Assembly (NCBI GenBank): GCA_023954375.1
Contig: JAMLIC010000016.1
Coordinates: 62,001-126,000 of the forward strand
From: Planctomycetota bacterium
Lineage (GTDB): Bacteria > Planctomycetota > J058
Direction: 5' to 3'
Length of the DNA: 64,000 nucleotides
Under the pieces are notes generated by a model. The model was not told the DNA's origin. It did no database searches and saw only the letters and a program-made list of their open reading frames with translations. Position 1 is the first letter of the stretch; each line of letters opens with the position of its first letter. A program made the translations under genes and the position numbers. Positions 53,644 through 62,339 of the stretch are shown piece after piece.

Positions 53644-54432
53644 TCAGCCTCGCTGCAGCACGACGACCCGGGCATCGACCTTGAGCACCTGGACGCCGCC
53701 CGCGAGGTCGACGAGCGGCACCGGCCACCACGTGTGTCCGCACACGACGAGCGGCGGGCTCCAGAGCGCCGCGCCCTCGAGGGTCGCGCGGACGTCCGGG
53801 CTCCCGCGAAGCCCGTCCCCGTCCGGCCCCTCGTGGAGGACCAGGACGTCGACCTCCTCGAGCAGGAGCGCCTCGACCTTGCCCAGGAACGTGGCCGCGT
53901 CCTGCCGGTTGAGCCGGGCGGGGTTGCCGATGATCCCGGCGACCCCGCCGACGCGCAGGCCGTCGAGCGCGCGCGCCGCGCCGTCGAGCACGTGGACGCC
54001 GACCCGGTCCCGGGGGGTGAGCACGTCGTGGTTGCCGAGGACGCCGGCCACCCAGCGGAAGCGCCCGGCGAAGGCCGACCAGACCGACCCGACGTCGCCC
54101 GCGCCGCCGCGCCGCTTCAGGTCGGGCACCGTGTAGAGGTCGCCCGCGAGGAGGACGCCGGTCCGCCCGGGTGGGGGCAGGTCGCCTCGCTCGGCGAGGT
54201 CGACCAGCCGCTCGGCGAGCGCCACGCCGGCGAGGCGCTGTGGGTACGGACCCGACGGGACCTCGAGGGCCTGGAGGTCGGCCGCGGCGACGATCGCGTC
54301 GAGGGCGTCGGGGAGACGGTCGACCGCGGCCCGGTGCAGGGGGTAGGTGATCGCCTCGATCCGCCCGCGCCCGGCCGCGTTGAGGGCGGGCAGGGCGTCG
54401 AACGGGATCGGGTCGACGGACAGGATCCGCAT
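53644..54432 (-). CDS. metallophosphoesterase
   Basis: 262 aa of the calcineurin-like phosphoesterase type. Conserved pieces visible: GDLYTVPDL (first Asp region), GNHDVL (metal ligands and catalytic His), VLHEGPDG and CGHTWWPV. The last GHxH motif is GHTW, so one usual His is replaced, which may affect metal binding. No signal peptide. The product may hydrolyse a nucleotide or phosphoprotein. ATG 54432; divergent from 54717. Confidence 0.85.
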   Translation of the reverse strand: MRILSVDPIPFDALPALNAAGRGRIEAITYPLHRAAVDRLPDALDAIVAAADLQALEVPSGPYPQRLAGVALAERLVDLAERGDLPPPGRTGVLLAGDLYTVPDLKRRGGAGDVGSVWSAFAGRFRWVAGVLGNHDVLTPRDRVGVHVLDGAARALDGLRVGGVAGIIGNPARLNRQDAATFLGKVEALLLEEVDVLVLHEGPDGDGLRGSPDVRATLEGAALWSPPLVVCGHTWWPVPLVDLAGGVQVLKVDARVVVLQRG

Positions 54433-54716
54433 GGCTCAGCCCCTGCCGCCGACGTCGGTGGACGCACGGGGGGTGACGAGTCGTGGCGCTCGCGCTGTCA
54501 TCGCTCGCCGTTACGACCGGCTCGTCACCCCGCGCACCGGGTCGCCGATCCCGCCACGGCCCGCGGCCTCGGACTCGACGACCCACCGACTCCCGGAAGT
54601 TGAAAAGCGTGTGAACGACACCCGGCCGGCGACCACTTGCTCGGCCGGCACTTGTGTCGTTACAGCGCGATGGCTCGGCCTTTGTATGTCGGTCGACCGG
54701 AAGAGGCGAGCGGCGG
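54433..54716. other. 284-bp intergenic region with two inverted repeats
   Basis: Divergent promoter region. A perfect 11-bp inverted repeat GGGGTGACGAG (54470-54480) with CTCGTCACCCC (54521-54531), loop 40 bp; and around 54610-54662 an AACGACAC/GTGTCGTT dyad with an inner CCGGCC pairing, beside the unusually AT-richer stretch 54595-54610. No gene is supported. Either may be a regulator site; no sigma motif can be assigned. Confidence 0.5.
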
Positions 54717-55649
54717 ATGAGTCCATCGCGCAACACCATCGGTGGTTGGCTTGTCGTCACCCTGGCCCTCGTGGCCGGCGTGGCCGGACTCGCCCTGCTC
54801 CTGGGCGACGGCGACGGCCAGGCGGGTGGCGGCGCGGCGCCCGGCCGAGCGGGCGCGGGCCCCGACGCCCCGGTCGTCCCGCTCGAGCCCCCCGCCCGCG
54901 GGCCTGGTGACCCGACCACGCCGGCTCCGGCGCCCGCCGGGGGCGCCGCCCACGCCAGCGTCGACGACGGCCCCGGCCTCGACCTCGGCCACGACGAGAT
55001 CCGCGCCCGCCTCGCCGCGGGCGAGCCCGGCATGGAGCTCCTGGCCGCGCGGCTCCCCGAGCACGGGCAGCCCGCGCCGCTCACCCCCCGCTGGGAGGTC
55101 GGCGACGAGTGGGTCGTCGAGACGTGGTACCGCCAGGTCCAGGCGCACGCCGACGAGTGGATCGGGCCGGCGGTCTGGCGCTTCCGCGTCGAGCGCGAGG
55201 TCGGGTTCCGCGACGAGCCCTGCCTCGAGCTCACCGTGACCCGCGCCGACGAGCCGCAGGTCCCGCCCGTCACGCTGTGGATCGCCCGCGCCGGTCACCT
55301 CGCCGGCGTCGAGACGACGGTCACCCAGCAGGGCAAGGCCCAGCGCGCCCTCCACGTGATCCCGCGCGGCGACGCGCCCGAGGCGCTCCGCGCGCCGCTC
55401 ACGTCGGCGCCCGTGCGCCTGCCGCCCCCGGGCGCCCTGGCCCGGCTCGCGCCGGCGGGCCTCCCCTTCGACCCCCTGGGCGCCGCGCCGCCCGACGTCG
55501 CCGAGCACCTCCGCTCCGGCGACCCCACCCTGGACATCGAGTTCCGAGACCCGCTGGACGGCACGACCGTCCGCCAGCGCTGGGCCCAAGGGGACCTGCG
55601 CTGGCCCGTGGTCTCCCGCACGGAGACGACGCTCTCGCTCCGGCGCTGA
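54717..55649 (+). CDS. membrane-anchored hypothetical protein
   Basis: 310 aa. One N-terminal helix (GWLVVTLALVAGVAGLALLLG, ~10-30), then a Gly/Ala/Pro-rich linker (~40-90) and a C-terminal beta domain: WEVGDEWVVETWYRQVQ, YRFRVEREVGF.. and TLWIARAGHLAGVET look like a lipocalin- or START-like sheet but are unrecognised. ATG 54717; the next gene starts 33 bp later with the same orientation. Confidence 0.72.
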   Translation: MSPSRNTIGGWLVVTLALVAGVAGLALLLGDGDGQAGGGAAPGRAGAGPDAPVVPLEPPARGPGDPTTPAPAPAGGAAHASVDDGPGLDLGHDEIRARLAAGEPGMELLAARLPEHGQPAPLTPRWEVGDEWVVETWYRQVQAHADEWIGPAVWRFRVEREVGFRDEPCLELTVTRADEPQVPPVTLWIARAGHLAGVETTVTQQGKAQRALHVIPRGDAPEALRAPLTSAPVRLPPPGALARLAPAGLPFDPLGAAPPDVAEHLRSGDPTLDIEFRDPLDGTTVRQRWAQGDLRWPVVSRTETTLSLRR

Positions 55650-55682
55650 CCTTCGCCCGAGAGTTCGCCAAAGAGAACGACC

Positions 55683-58250
55683 ATGAAGCGACCGATCACC
55701 CCCGGCCTGGCCGGGCTGGCCTTGACGTTCCTCCTCACCGCCGCCGCCGCCGGGCGCGAGATCGACCTCGGCGACGTGCGCATCACCGCGCCCGGCGACC
55801 GCGAGGGCCGGTCGGCGATCACGCCCTGGTCCGGCCAGTGGTGGCCCATGTCGGCCGGGAAGCTGGCGCTCGGCTGGAACGGCACGGGCAACGACTTCAC
55901 CTACGACCCGGCGACGAAGCAGTACCGCCGCGCCGCCACCCAGAAGCCGGCCGGCGACCTGTCGCCCTTCCTCAAGTTCGACGAGTGGCGCCGCCTCGTC
56001 ACCGGCACCGACCCGGGCTCGGCGCTGGTCGAGCTGCACGGGCAGGGCAGCTTCCGCCACCACGTCCACGGCGACGAGAAGGAGCGCCTCGACCGCGAGG
56101 GGATCTCCTACTCTTGGTGGGGCCACTGCAACGGCTGGTGCGCGGCGGCGATCCTCGAGAAGGAGCCGATCGGCCCGGTCGAGGCGCGCGGCGTCCGCTT
56201 CGAGGTCGCCGACCTGAAGGGGATCCTCAGCGAGTGCCACTACGGCGTCGAGAGCGACTTCACCGGCCGCCGCTACGACGCGCCGTCGGCCGCCGTGCGC
56301 GAGTCGCGCGAGACCGCGCGGCGCCTGCTCGCGGCGCTGAACGGCAACCAGCCGGCGCCCGTGGCCGAGTACGTCGCCTGGTACGAGAAGGCCTACTCGA
56401 CGACGCTCTCGCCCACGGTCCGCCAGTCGATCCGGCCGAGCGACTTCAGGTCGCAGCTCGAGTACTACGAGACGTGGTGCGCCGACCGCTTCGACGCGGC
56501 CTACGCCGACCTCGCGCCGCACGTCTTCCACCAGATCCTCGAGTCGGTGATCGGCCAGCGCCGCCTGTCGCTCGTGTTCGACATCGACGCGGGCGCCGAG
56601 GTGTGGAACCACCCGGCCTACGCCTACACCTCGTCGATCGAGCGCGTGCGGACGTTCACCGAGGGCAACGCCCAGCGGACCGAGTGGCGCGCGCGCACGG
56701 TCGTGACCTACGCGACCGACGGCGTGTCGGAGTCGATCCTCGGCGTCGAGGGCTTCACGCGCACCTACACCTACACGCTGATCACCGACGCCGCCGGCAG
56801 GCCGATCGGCGGCGAGTGGACCGGCGCCAGCGTCGACGACCACCCGGACTTCGCCTGGCTGCCGACGTTCAACTCGGCCGGCGCCGACTCGAGCGAGAAC
56901 CCGCGCATGCCGTGGGGTCAGGTGACGGAGCTGCTGGCCGCCGACCACCTGGCGACGACGGCGCGCGCGTTCGACCTCGAGGCCCAGGGCGTGGCGGCGA
57001 GCAGCCGGCGCGCCGCGGGCAACACGACCACCTGGGAGCAGCCGATCGCCGTGCAGGGCGACGCGGCCCTCGCCGTCCGTGTGCGCGCCGGGCAGGCCGT
57101 GGCGCGCGTGACCTACCACGAGCAGCGCCTGAACACGTCGGGCGCCCACCCGACCGTGCGCCGCGACCCGCTCGTGGCGCTCGGCGAGTCGACGACCACG
57201 CCCCGCTTCGAGGTGACGGCGCGGCTGGCGACGGGCAAGCGGATGATCCTCGCCTACGCCTACGACGCCGCGGGGCGCCTCCTCGGGGTCGACGAGGTCA
57301 CGCTCGACGTGGGCGCCGCCCCGGCGCCGCGGCCGACGGACGACGTCTACGAGCCGAACAACACGGCCGCCACGGCGGCCCGGATCGCGCCGGGCGTCTA
57401 CCGGGACCTGGTGTGCAACGACGACGACTGGTTCTCGGTCGTGCTCACGAGCCCGGGCAGCCTGTCGGTGACGATCGACTTCCGGCACGCCGAGGGTGAC
57501 CTCGACCTGCACGTCGACGGCCCGTCGGGCCGCGTCGGGCGCTCCGAGAGCACGAGCGACCGTGAGCGCGTCGAGGTCGCGAGCGTCCCGGCGGGCACCT
57601 ACCTGATCCGCGTGTTCGGCTACCAGGGCGCCCGCGCCCGCTACACGCTGACGGTCGCGACGACCCCCGCCGCGTCGACCGGCCCGGCGGACGACCGCTT
57701 CGAGCCGAACAACACGCGGGCGGCGGCCGCCGCGATCGCCCCCGGCAGCTACCCGGGCCTCGTCTGCAACGACGACGACTGGTTCAAGGTCACGCTCGGG
57801 GCCGAGGCGACGCTCGAGGTGCGGATCGCGTTCCGCCACGCCGAGGGCGACCTCGACATGTCGGTGAGCAACGCGGCGGGGACGGTCCTGCGCTCGAGCA
57901 CGTCGTCGGCCGACGGCGAGCTGATCCGCCTCGAGCGCCAGCCGGCCGGCGACTACTTCGTGCGCGTCTACGGCTACCGCGGCGCCCGCGCCGGCTACGA
58001 CCTGACGGTCACCGTCACGCCCACGGCGACCACCGTGACCCCGCCGCCGGCGACGACCACCACCGGCACGGTCACGGCGACCGCGCTGAACGTGCGCCGG
58101 GGCCCGGGGACGACGTTCGCGATCGTCACGACCCTGCGCCAGAACGCCGTGGTCACGATCCTCGAGGAGCGCAGCGGCTGGCTGCGGGTCACCTGGACCG
58201 GCGCGCCGGCGGGCGAGCTGTGGGTGTCGGCGTCCTTCGTCCGGCGGTGA
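55683..58250 (+). CDS. transglutaminase-elicitor-like protein with PPC and SH3 domains
   Basis: 855 aa, secreted. N-terminal domain with GHCNGWC (148-153, within SYSWWGHCNGW), the motif of the transglutaminase elicitor (GP42-like) family, which is a cysteine transamidase; C149 or C153 is the likely nucleophile. His/Asp partners cannot be placed. Two PPC domains follow (~555-655 and ~660-760, each starting EPNNTA/EPNNTR and holding LVCNDDDWF), then a Thr/Pro linker and a bacterial SH3 domain (~795-855, LNVRRGPGT..GWLRV). The layout suggests an exported cell-surface enzyme. ATG 55683; the terminator-like hairpin follows at 58273. Confidence 0.85.
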   Translation: MKRPITPGLAGLALTFLLTAAAAGREIDLGDVRITAPGDREGRSAITPWSGQWWPMSAGKLALGWNGTGNDFTYDPATKQYRRAATQKPAGDLSPFLKFDEWRRLVTGTDPGSALVELHGQGSFRHHVHGDEKERLDREGISYSWWGHCNGWCAAAILEKEPIGPVEARGVRFEVADLKGILSECHYGVESDFTGRRYDAPSAAVRESRETARRLLAALNGNQPAPVAEYVAWYEKAYSTTLSPTVRQSIRPSDFRSQLEYYETWCADRFDAAYADLAPHVFHQILESVIGQRRLSLVFDIDAGAEVWNHPAYAYTSSIERVRTFTEGNAQRTEWRARTVVTYATDGVSESILGVEGFTRTYTYTLITDAAGRPIGGEWTGASVDDHPDFAWLPTFNSAGADSSENPRMPWGQVTELLAADHLATTARAFDLEAQGVAASSRRAAGNTTTWEQPIAVQGDAALAVRVRAGQAVARVTYHEQRLNTSGAHPTVRRDPLVALGESTTTPRFEVTARLATGKRMILAYAYDAAGRLLGVDEVTLDVGAAPAPRPTDDVYEPNNTAATAARIAPGVYRDLVCNDDDWFSVVLTSPGSLSVTIDFRHAEGDLDLHVDGPSGRVGRSESTSDRERVEVASVPAGTYLIRVFGYQGARARYTLTVATTPAASTGPADDRFEPNNTRAAAAAIAPGSYPGLVCNDDDWFKVTLGAEATLEVRIAFRHAEGDLDMSVSNAAGTVLRSSTSSADGELIRLERQPAGDYFVRVYGYRGARAGYDLTVTVTPTATTVTPPPATTTTGTVTATALNVRRGPGTTFAIVTTLRQNAVVTILEERSGWLRVTWTGAPAGELWVSASFVRR

Positions 58251-58272
58251 GCGCGTCGCGGTGACGCACGAC

Positions 58273-58301
58273 GGCGGGCCCGCGCGGCGCGTGGGCCCGC
58301 C
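58273..58301 (+). terminator. hairpin after the elicitor-like gene
   Basis: GGCGGGCCCGCG (58273-58284) pairs with CGTGGGCCCGCC (58290-58301) around a 5-nt loop. It lies 22 bp after the stop, with no T-run. Confidence 0.6.
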
Positions 58302-58370
58302 GCGCCACGTACCCAGGGCCGCCACGGCCGTCGGTGCGAGCGCGTAGGATCGTCGACACCGGGGGAGTCC

Positions 58371-59342
58371 ATGGCGAAGGGACGCGCGAAGAAGAAGGCC
58401 GGCGCGAAGAAGAAGGCCGGCGCGAAGAAGAAGGCCGGCGCGAAGAAGCAAGCCGGCGCCAAGAAGAAGGCCGGCGCGAAGAAGCAAGCCGGCGCCAAGA
58501 AGCAAGCCGGCGCGAAGAAGCAAGCCGGCGCCAAGAAGAAGGCCGGCGCGAAGAGGCAGGCCGGCGCGAAGGCCGCGACGAGGACGGTGGCCCGCCCTCC
58601 CGCGGGGATCGCCCTGCGGGCCCCGGTCCCTCCGGCCGCGGTCGAGCCGCCGCCGTCGCTCTACCCCGAGGTCGTCGGGCTGACGCCCAAGCTGCTCATG
58701 GGCGGCGCGGCGCGCCTGCCCCTGGCGCACCTCGGCCGCGCCGCGCGCCTGGCGTGGTTCGCGGACGCCGAGAGCCGGCCGGAGCTGCGCGTCGAGCCGC
58801 CGGTGGGCGGCGCCCTGCCGCCGCTGCCCTCGTCGCCCGCCTACGCGGCCGACCTCCTGCCCGACGGCGCCCTGCGCGTCACGTTCCCCTCCACGGCCGA
58901 CGCGCCCTGGGAGCTCGAGTTCACGCCGCGCCTGAACGAGGCCGCGGCGCAGCTCGCGCCCCTCCCCGACGGCGCGGCGCTCGAGCTGATCGCGGCGTCG
59001 CCCGCCACGCAGGACGGCGTGGCCCTGCGCTGCTGCGGCCTCGTGCGCGGCGGGACGTGGGAGGTGCTCTCCACCTTCCCGCCGCTGGCCCGGGGGCGCT
59101 TCGAGGCCGCGCTGGCCCTCTCCGCCGAGGCCGAGGCCGGGGAGAGGCTGACGCTCGCCCCCGCCGAGGTCGACGACCTCCTGGCCTGGGCCGACGAGGA
59201 GGAGGTGCTCGCGCCCGGGGCCGCGATGCAGGGCGACGGCGTCCTGTCGCTCGCCCGGCGTGACCCGGGGCTCCTGTCGCTCCTCGCGCGCCGCGTGTTC
59301 CGCCGGCGCTTCGCCGACGTGTGGCCGCTGGCCCCCGATTGA
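58371..59342 (+). CDS. protein with N-terminal AKKxAG repeats (histone H1-like tail)
   Basis: 323 aa. Residues 6-65 are ten 6-aa repeats (AKKKAG/AKKQAG), a Lys/Ala-rich tail like those of histone H1-like bacterial DNA-binding proteins. The rest is a globular domain of ~230 aa, alpha/beta, with CCGLVRGGTWEV and RRVFRRRFADVWPL; not recognised. The tail could bind DNA or RNA, but a purely ribosome- or polyanion-binding role is equally possible. ATG 58371 (GGGGGAGTCC leader). Ends 142 bp before the TPM gene. Confidence 0.75.
   Translation: MAKGRAKKKAGAKKKAGAKKKAGAKKQAGAKKKAGAKKQAGAKKQAGAKKQAGAKKKAGAKRQAGAKAATRTVARPPAGIALRAPVPPAAVEPPPSLYPEVVGLTPKLLMGGAARLPLAHLGRAARLAWFADAESRPELRVEPPVGGALPPLPSSPAYAADLLPDGALRVTFPSTADAPWELEFTPRLNEAAAQLAPLPDGAALELIAASPATQDGVALRCCGLVRGGTWEVLSTFPPLARGRFEAALALSAEAEAGERLTLAPAEVDDLLAWADEEEVLAPGAAMQGDGVLSLARRDPGLLSLLARRVFRRRFADVWPLAPD
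58386..58565. repeat. 18-bp in-frame minisatellite (10 copies)
   Basis: Ten units of GCGAAGAAGAAGGCCGGC or variants with GCCAAGAAGCAAGCC. The Q codons (CAA) recur at the same position of four units, and third-base variants (GCG/GCC) alternate, so units were copied with their sequence variants. Confidence 0.9.
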
Positions 59343-59484
59343 CGGGGCCGCGCGCCCCCTCGTCCTCGTCGCCGAGCAGGCCAGCCTCTCGTCGGCTTCG
59401 ACCCGACGGGTGAGGCGTTTCTCCTCACCCGGCTCCCCTGACGCGACGTTGTCCCACCCGCCCTCGCTCGCTACGTTGTCGTCC

Positions 59485-60009
59485 GTGCACTGCCCGCACT
59501 GCGCCAAGGACCTCAACGACGACCACCCGGCCTGCCCGGAGTGCAAGTTCCACATCTCCGACCTCGACGCGGAGCTGGGCGCGCCGCCCGAGCGGCAGGG
59601 GGACGTCCTCGACCGGGCCGGCGTGCTCACGCCCGACGAGCGCGAGCGCCTGGTCCGGCGGTGCGCCGACCTGAGGGCGCGGACCGGCGCCGAGCTCGTC
59701 GTCGTCACGGCCGCCTCGAGCGCGCCGCGCAAGCCGTGCGAGCACGCGTTCTGGCTGTTCAACCGCTGGGAGGTGGGCGGCGCCGCCCACGCGGGGATCC
59801 TGGTGCTCCTGTCGCTCGCCGAGCGGCGGGTGGAGTCGGAGGTGGGGGTGGCGCTCGAGGAGATCATCTCGGACGCGGCCAGCGGCGCCCTGCTCGAGGC
59901 GCACGCCGTGCCGTTCTTCGCCCTGGGCAGCTTCGGCGAGGGGCTCTACCAGGCGGTCGACGTGCTCGCGCAGCTCGTCGAGCACGCGCCGCGGAAGGCG
60001 TGGGCGTGA
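59485..60009 (+). CDS. zinc-ribbon plus TPM-domain protein
   Basis: 174 aa. Two CxxC zinc-ribbon pairs at the N-terminus (CPHCAKDL and CPECKFH), then a TPM domain (~40-170: LDRAGVLTPDERERL, AELVVVTAAS, FNRWEVGGAAHAGILVLLSLAERRVESEVG, GLYQAVDVL). TPM domains occur in photosystem II repair and in bacterial phosphatase-like or assembly proteins. Neither a signal peptide nor a membrane helix is present, so this copy is cytosolic. GTG 59485 is chosen because the zinc ribbon starts there; no clear ribosome-binding site. Overlaps the next gene (GTGA). Confidence 0.8.
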   Translation: MHCPHCAKDLNDDHPACPECKFHISDLDAELGAPPERQGDVLDRAGVLTPDERERLVRRCADLRARTGAELVVVTAASSAPRKPCEHAFWLFNRWEVGGAAHAGILVLLSLAERRVESEVGVALEEIISDAASGALLEAHAVPFFALGSFGEGLYQAVDVLAQLVEHAPRKAWA

Positions 60010-61214
60010 GGCGGGCCCCGGCCCTGGCGGCCGCGCTCGCCCTCCTCCTCGCGGGCGCCGCCGCGGCGCGCGACGTGCCTCCCGCCCGCTTCCCCCTGCG
60101 CGACGACGCCGACCTCCTCGACGGCAGCCTGCACAACGCCATACGCCGGCTCTGCGTCGACCTCGAGCGCGACACCGGGGCCGAGCTGGCCGTCCTCATC
60201 GTGCGGAGCGCCGGCGGCGACGATCCGCGCCGGTTCGGCCTGCGCGTGTTCAACGTCTGGGGCGTGGGCAAGCGCGGGCTCGACAACGGGGTGCTCCTCC
60301 TCTTCGCCATGGAGGAGCGGCGCGTCGAGCTCATCGCCGGCCTCGGCTACGAGGACCTGTTCACGGAGGCATCTTCGTCGTCGCTCCTGCAGGAGACGGT
60401 CGTCCCGCGCATGCGCGCCGGAGAGCCCGGAGAGGCGATCCTCACCGGCGTCCGCGCCGTGGCCTACCGCATGCGAGAGCACGAGCAGCGGCTCCGCCGC
60501 TTCGACCTCCTGCCCGAGCGGCCCGAGGCGACCGGGTTCGGCGGCGGCGCCGTCGCCCGGCTCGCCGACCTCTCCGCGCCGGCGCCGGCCCGCAGCGCGC
60601 CGGCCCGCAGCGCGCCGGCCTCGCCGCTCGGCGCCTCGCCGCGGCCCCGCGCCCACGTCCACGACTTCCTGCGCGTACTCGCCCTCCTCGTCCTCCTGGG
60701 CTGGGGAGGGTTCTTGTACTACGCCTTGAGCCGCACCTTCTCCACCGGGCAGCTCGTCGTCGGCAAGGGCGCGCTCTACGCCGTGGCGATCCTCGTGCCG
60801 CTCGCCGTCGGCGGCGGGCTCGCTCACTGGAACCTGACCCACCCCACGAGCGACGCGCTCCCCGATGTGATCCTGGGCGTGGCGGGCCTCATCGGCTGCG
60901 GCGTGGCCTGCACGTGCGCCAGCCACATCTGCCCGCGCTGCAACCGCTGGATGAGCATCCGCTCGCGGACGCTCGTCTACGCGACCTACCACTCGAGCGG
61001 CACGGGCGAGCGCACGGAGCACTGCCGGCACTGCCGCTACCACCGCGTCTACACCTACCGGATCCCGCGCAAGACGCAGTCGTCGTCGTCGAGCAGCTCG
61101 AGCTGGTCGTCGTCGACGTCGTCGTCGAGCCGCTCCTTCGGCGGCGGCTCGTCGAGCAGCTCCTCGTTCGGCGGCGGCGCCTCCCGCGGCGGCGGGGGCG
61201 GGGCGAGCTGGTGA
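60006..61214 (+). CDS. exported TPM-domain membrane protein with Ser/Gly-rich tail
   Basis: 402 aa. Signal peptide to ~20, then a TPM domain (~25-170: DDADLLDGSLHNAIRRL, LFNVWGVGKRGLDNGVLLLFAMEERRVELIAGLGYE). An Ala/Pro/Ser linker, two membrane helices (~225-245 and ~255-275), a Cys-rich loop (CASHICPRCN.. CRHC, a possible zinc site) and a poly-Ser then GGGAS tail, as seen in TPM-family 'GGGSSGGGG' ends. It is the secreted partner of the preceding TPM protein; both TPM domains derive from one ancestor by form. GTG 60006. Confidence 0.85.
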   Translation: MRRAPALAAALALLLAGAAAARDVPPARFPLRDDADLLDGSLHNAIRRLCVDLERDTGAELAVLIVRSAGGDDPRRFGLRVFNVWGVGKRGLDNGVLLLFAMEERRVELIAGLGYEDLFTEASSSSLLQETVVPRMRAGEPGEAILTGVRAVAYRMREHEQRLRRFDLLPERPEATGFGGGAVARLADLSAPAPARSAPARSAPASPLGASPRPRAHVHDFLRVLALLVLLGWGGFLYYALSRTFSTGQLVVGKGALYAVAILVPLAVGGGLAHWNLTHPTSDALPDVILGVAGLIGCGVACTCASHICPRCNRWMSIRSRTLVYATYHSSGTGERTEHCRHCRYHRVYTYRIPRKTQSSSSSSSSWSSSTSSSSRSFGGGSSSSSSFGGGASRGGGGGASW

Positions 61215-61360
61215 GCTGGTGTGATCGACGGCCGCGGCCGTGGACGCCGGGCGACGCCGTTCGTAGTTGGGCGGGCAGTAACGCGGCGCGCCCCCCCACC
61301 ACCGCTCAGGCGAGCTCGGCGGCCAGAAGGCCGCCGTCGTGCGGCCTCGCCTCGGCCTGA

Positions 61361-61651
61361 GTGATGCGCCCCCCTCGCGAGCGCATCACTCTTCGCAGGT
61401 CTGAGCTCGAGGCAGGTCTGAGCTCGAGAGAAGTCGCGCAGCGATGTCTTCTCGAGTTCAGAGAGCTTGAGAACTTTTCTCTCCGCCGCTCGTGCTCGAC
61501 CCGCCAAAGCGAGCGATGGGGAGGCGCGGAACGGGCCAGATCGTGCCAGTCCGGGACTTGCTCCGATCGCGCCCCCCTCGCGAGCGCATCACTCATCGCA
61601 GGTCTGAGCTCGAGAGAAGTCGCGCAGCGATTTCTTCTCGAGCTCAGAGGA
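61361..61651. repeat. dispersed repeat cluster related to the 17-kb repeats
   Basis: Two partial copies of the 17-kb unit: the CCCTCGCGAGCGCATCAC core at about 61371 and 61572, with CTCGACCCGCC..AGCGAGCG GGGGAGGCGCGGAACGGGCC at 61493-61534. Two hairpins sit beside them: 61417-61462 and 61603-61648, each with TCTGAGCTCGAGA-type arms and an internal CGCGCAGCGAT. The region between the TPM gene and the leftward gene at 61652 has no coding sequence. Confidence 0.85.
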
Positions 61652-62263
61652 CTAGAACGGCCCCATGGGCGCGTCGTGCGGCGGGGGCGCGTCCTGCGCG
61701 TCGGCCGGACGCGCCGTCTCGACCCAGCGGAGGAAGGCCTCGCGGTGCCGGTCGACGCCTTCGATCGTCCCCATGAGCCACACCGACCAGCGGTCGTCGC
61801 CCTGCCGCACGTAGGCCGCGACCAGCTTCATCCCGTCGCGCCGCGCGCCGTCGCGCGGGCCGTGCGTCCCCTGCTGCTCGACGAGCCGCACCTCGGGGTC
61901 GGCGGCGCGGCGGAGCTCGACCACCTGGTCGGCGTCGCCGAGCGGCGCGCCGTCCGGCCGCGACCAGCCGCCCTTGAGCCGGCCGCGGTAGTCGCCGAAC
62001 TCCCGCTGACCCATGGCCATCACCGTGACCTGCGGCCCCTCCGCCTGGCCCTCCGCCGGCGGGAGCGCGTACTCGAGCAGGAAGCGGCGCCGGCCGCCCT
62101 GCTCGACCTTGCGCCACCCCTCGGGCGCCGGGTCGAAGCGCACCTCCCGCTGCGGCGCGGCCTGGCGGCGCGGCGCGCGCTCGGGGCGCCCCTCGTCCTG
62201 GGCGAGGGCGGGGGCGAGGAGGAGGAGAAAGAGGAGGGACCACCGGCAAACGGGACGGACCAT
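61652..62263 (-). CDS. secreted hypothetical protein
   Basis: 203 aa. Signal peptide (LLFLLLLAPALA, to ~20), then an Arg/Gln-rich spacer and a beta-rich domain (PQVTVMAMGQREFGDYRGRLKGGW..., RWSVWLMGTIEGVDRHREAFLRWVETARP). No known motif; the end of the domain looks like the small secreted DUF1795/DcrB-like proteins but this is uncertain. ATG 62263; a minus-strand gene divergent from 62340. The dispersed repeats follow its stop. Confidence 0.7.
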   Translation of the reverse strand: MVRPVCRWSLLFLLLLAPALAQDEGRPERAPRRQAAPQREVRFDPAPEGWRKVEQGGRRRFLLEYALPPAEGQAEGPQVTVMAMGQREFGDYRGRLKGGWSRPDGAPLGDADQVVELRRAADPEVRLVEQQGTHGPRDGARRDGMKLVAAYVRQGDDRWSVWLMGTIEGVDRHREAFLRWVETARPADAQDAPPPHDAPMGPF

Positions 62264-62339
62264 GCGACACCTCCGGACCGGGGGGAGGATACCTGCCGCC
62301 GGGCGGCGCGGCGCCGCCCGGGCGGCTATCGTCGGCGTC

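Noticed and set aside
54660..59867. Very long open frame on the minus strand (1735 codons)
   Set aside because: Antisense to three well-supported genes; its Arg/Gly/Ala-rich composition with no domains is the usual shadow of high-GC coding DNA.
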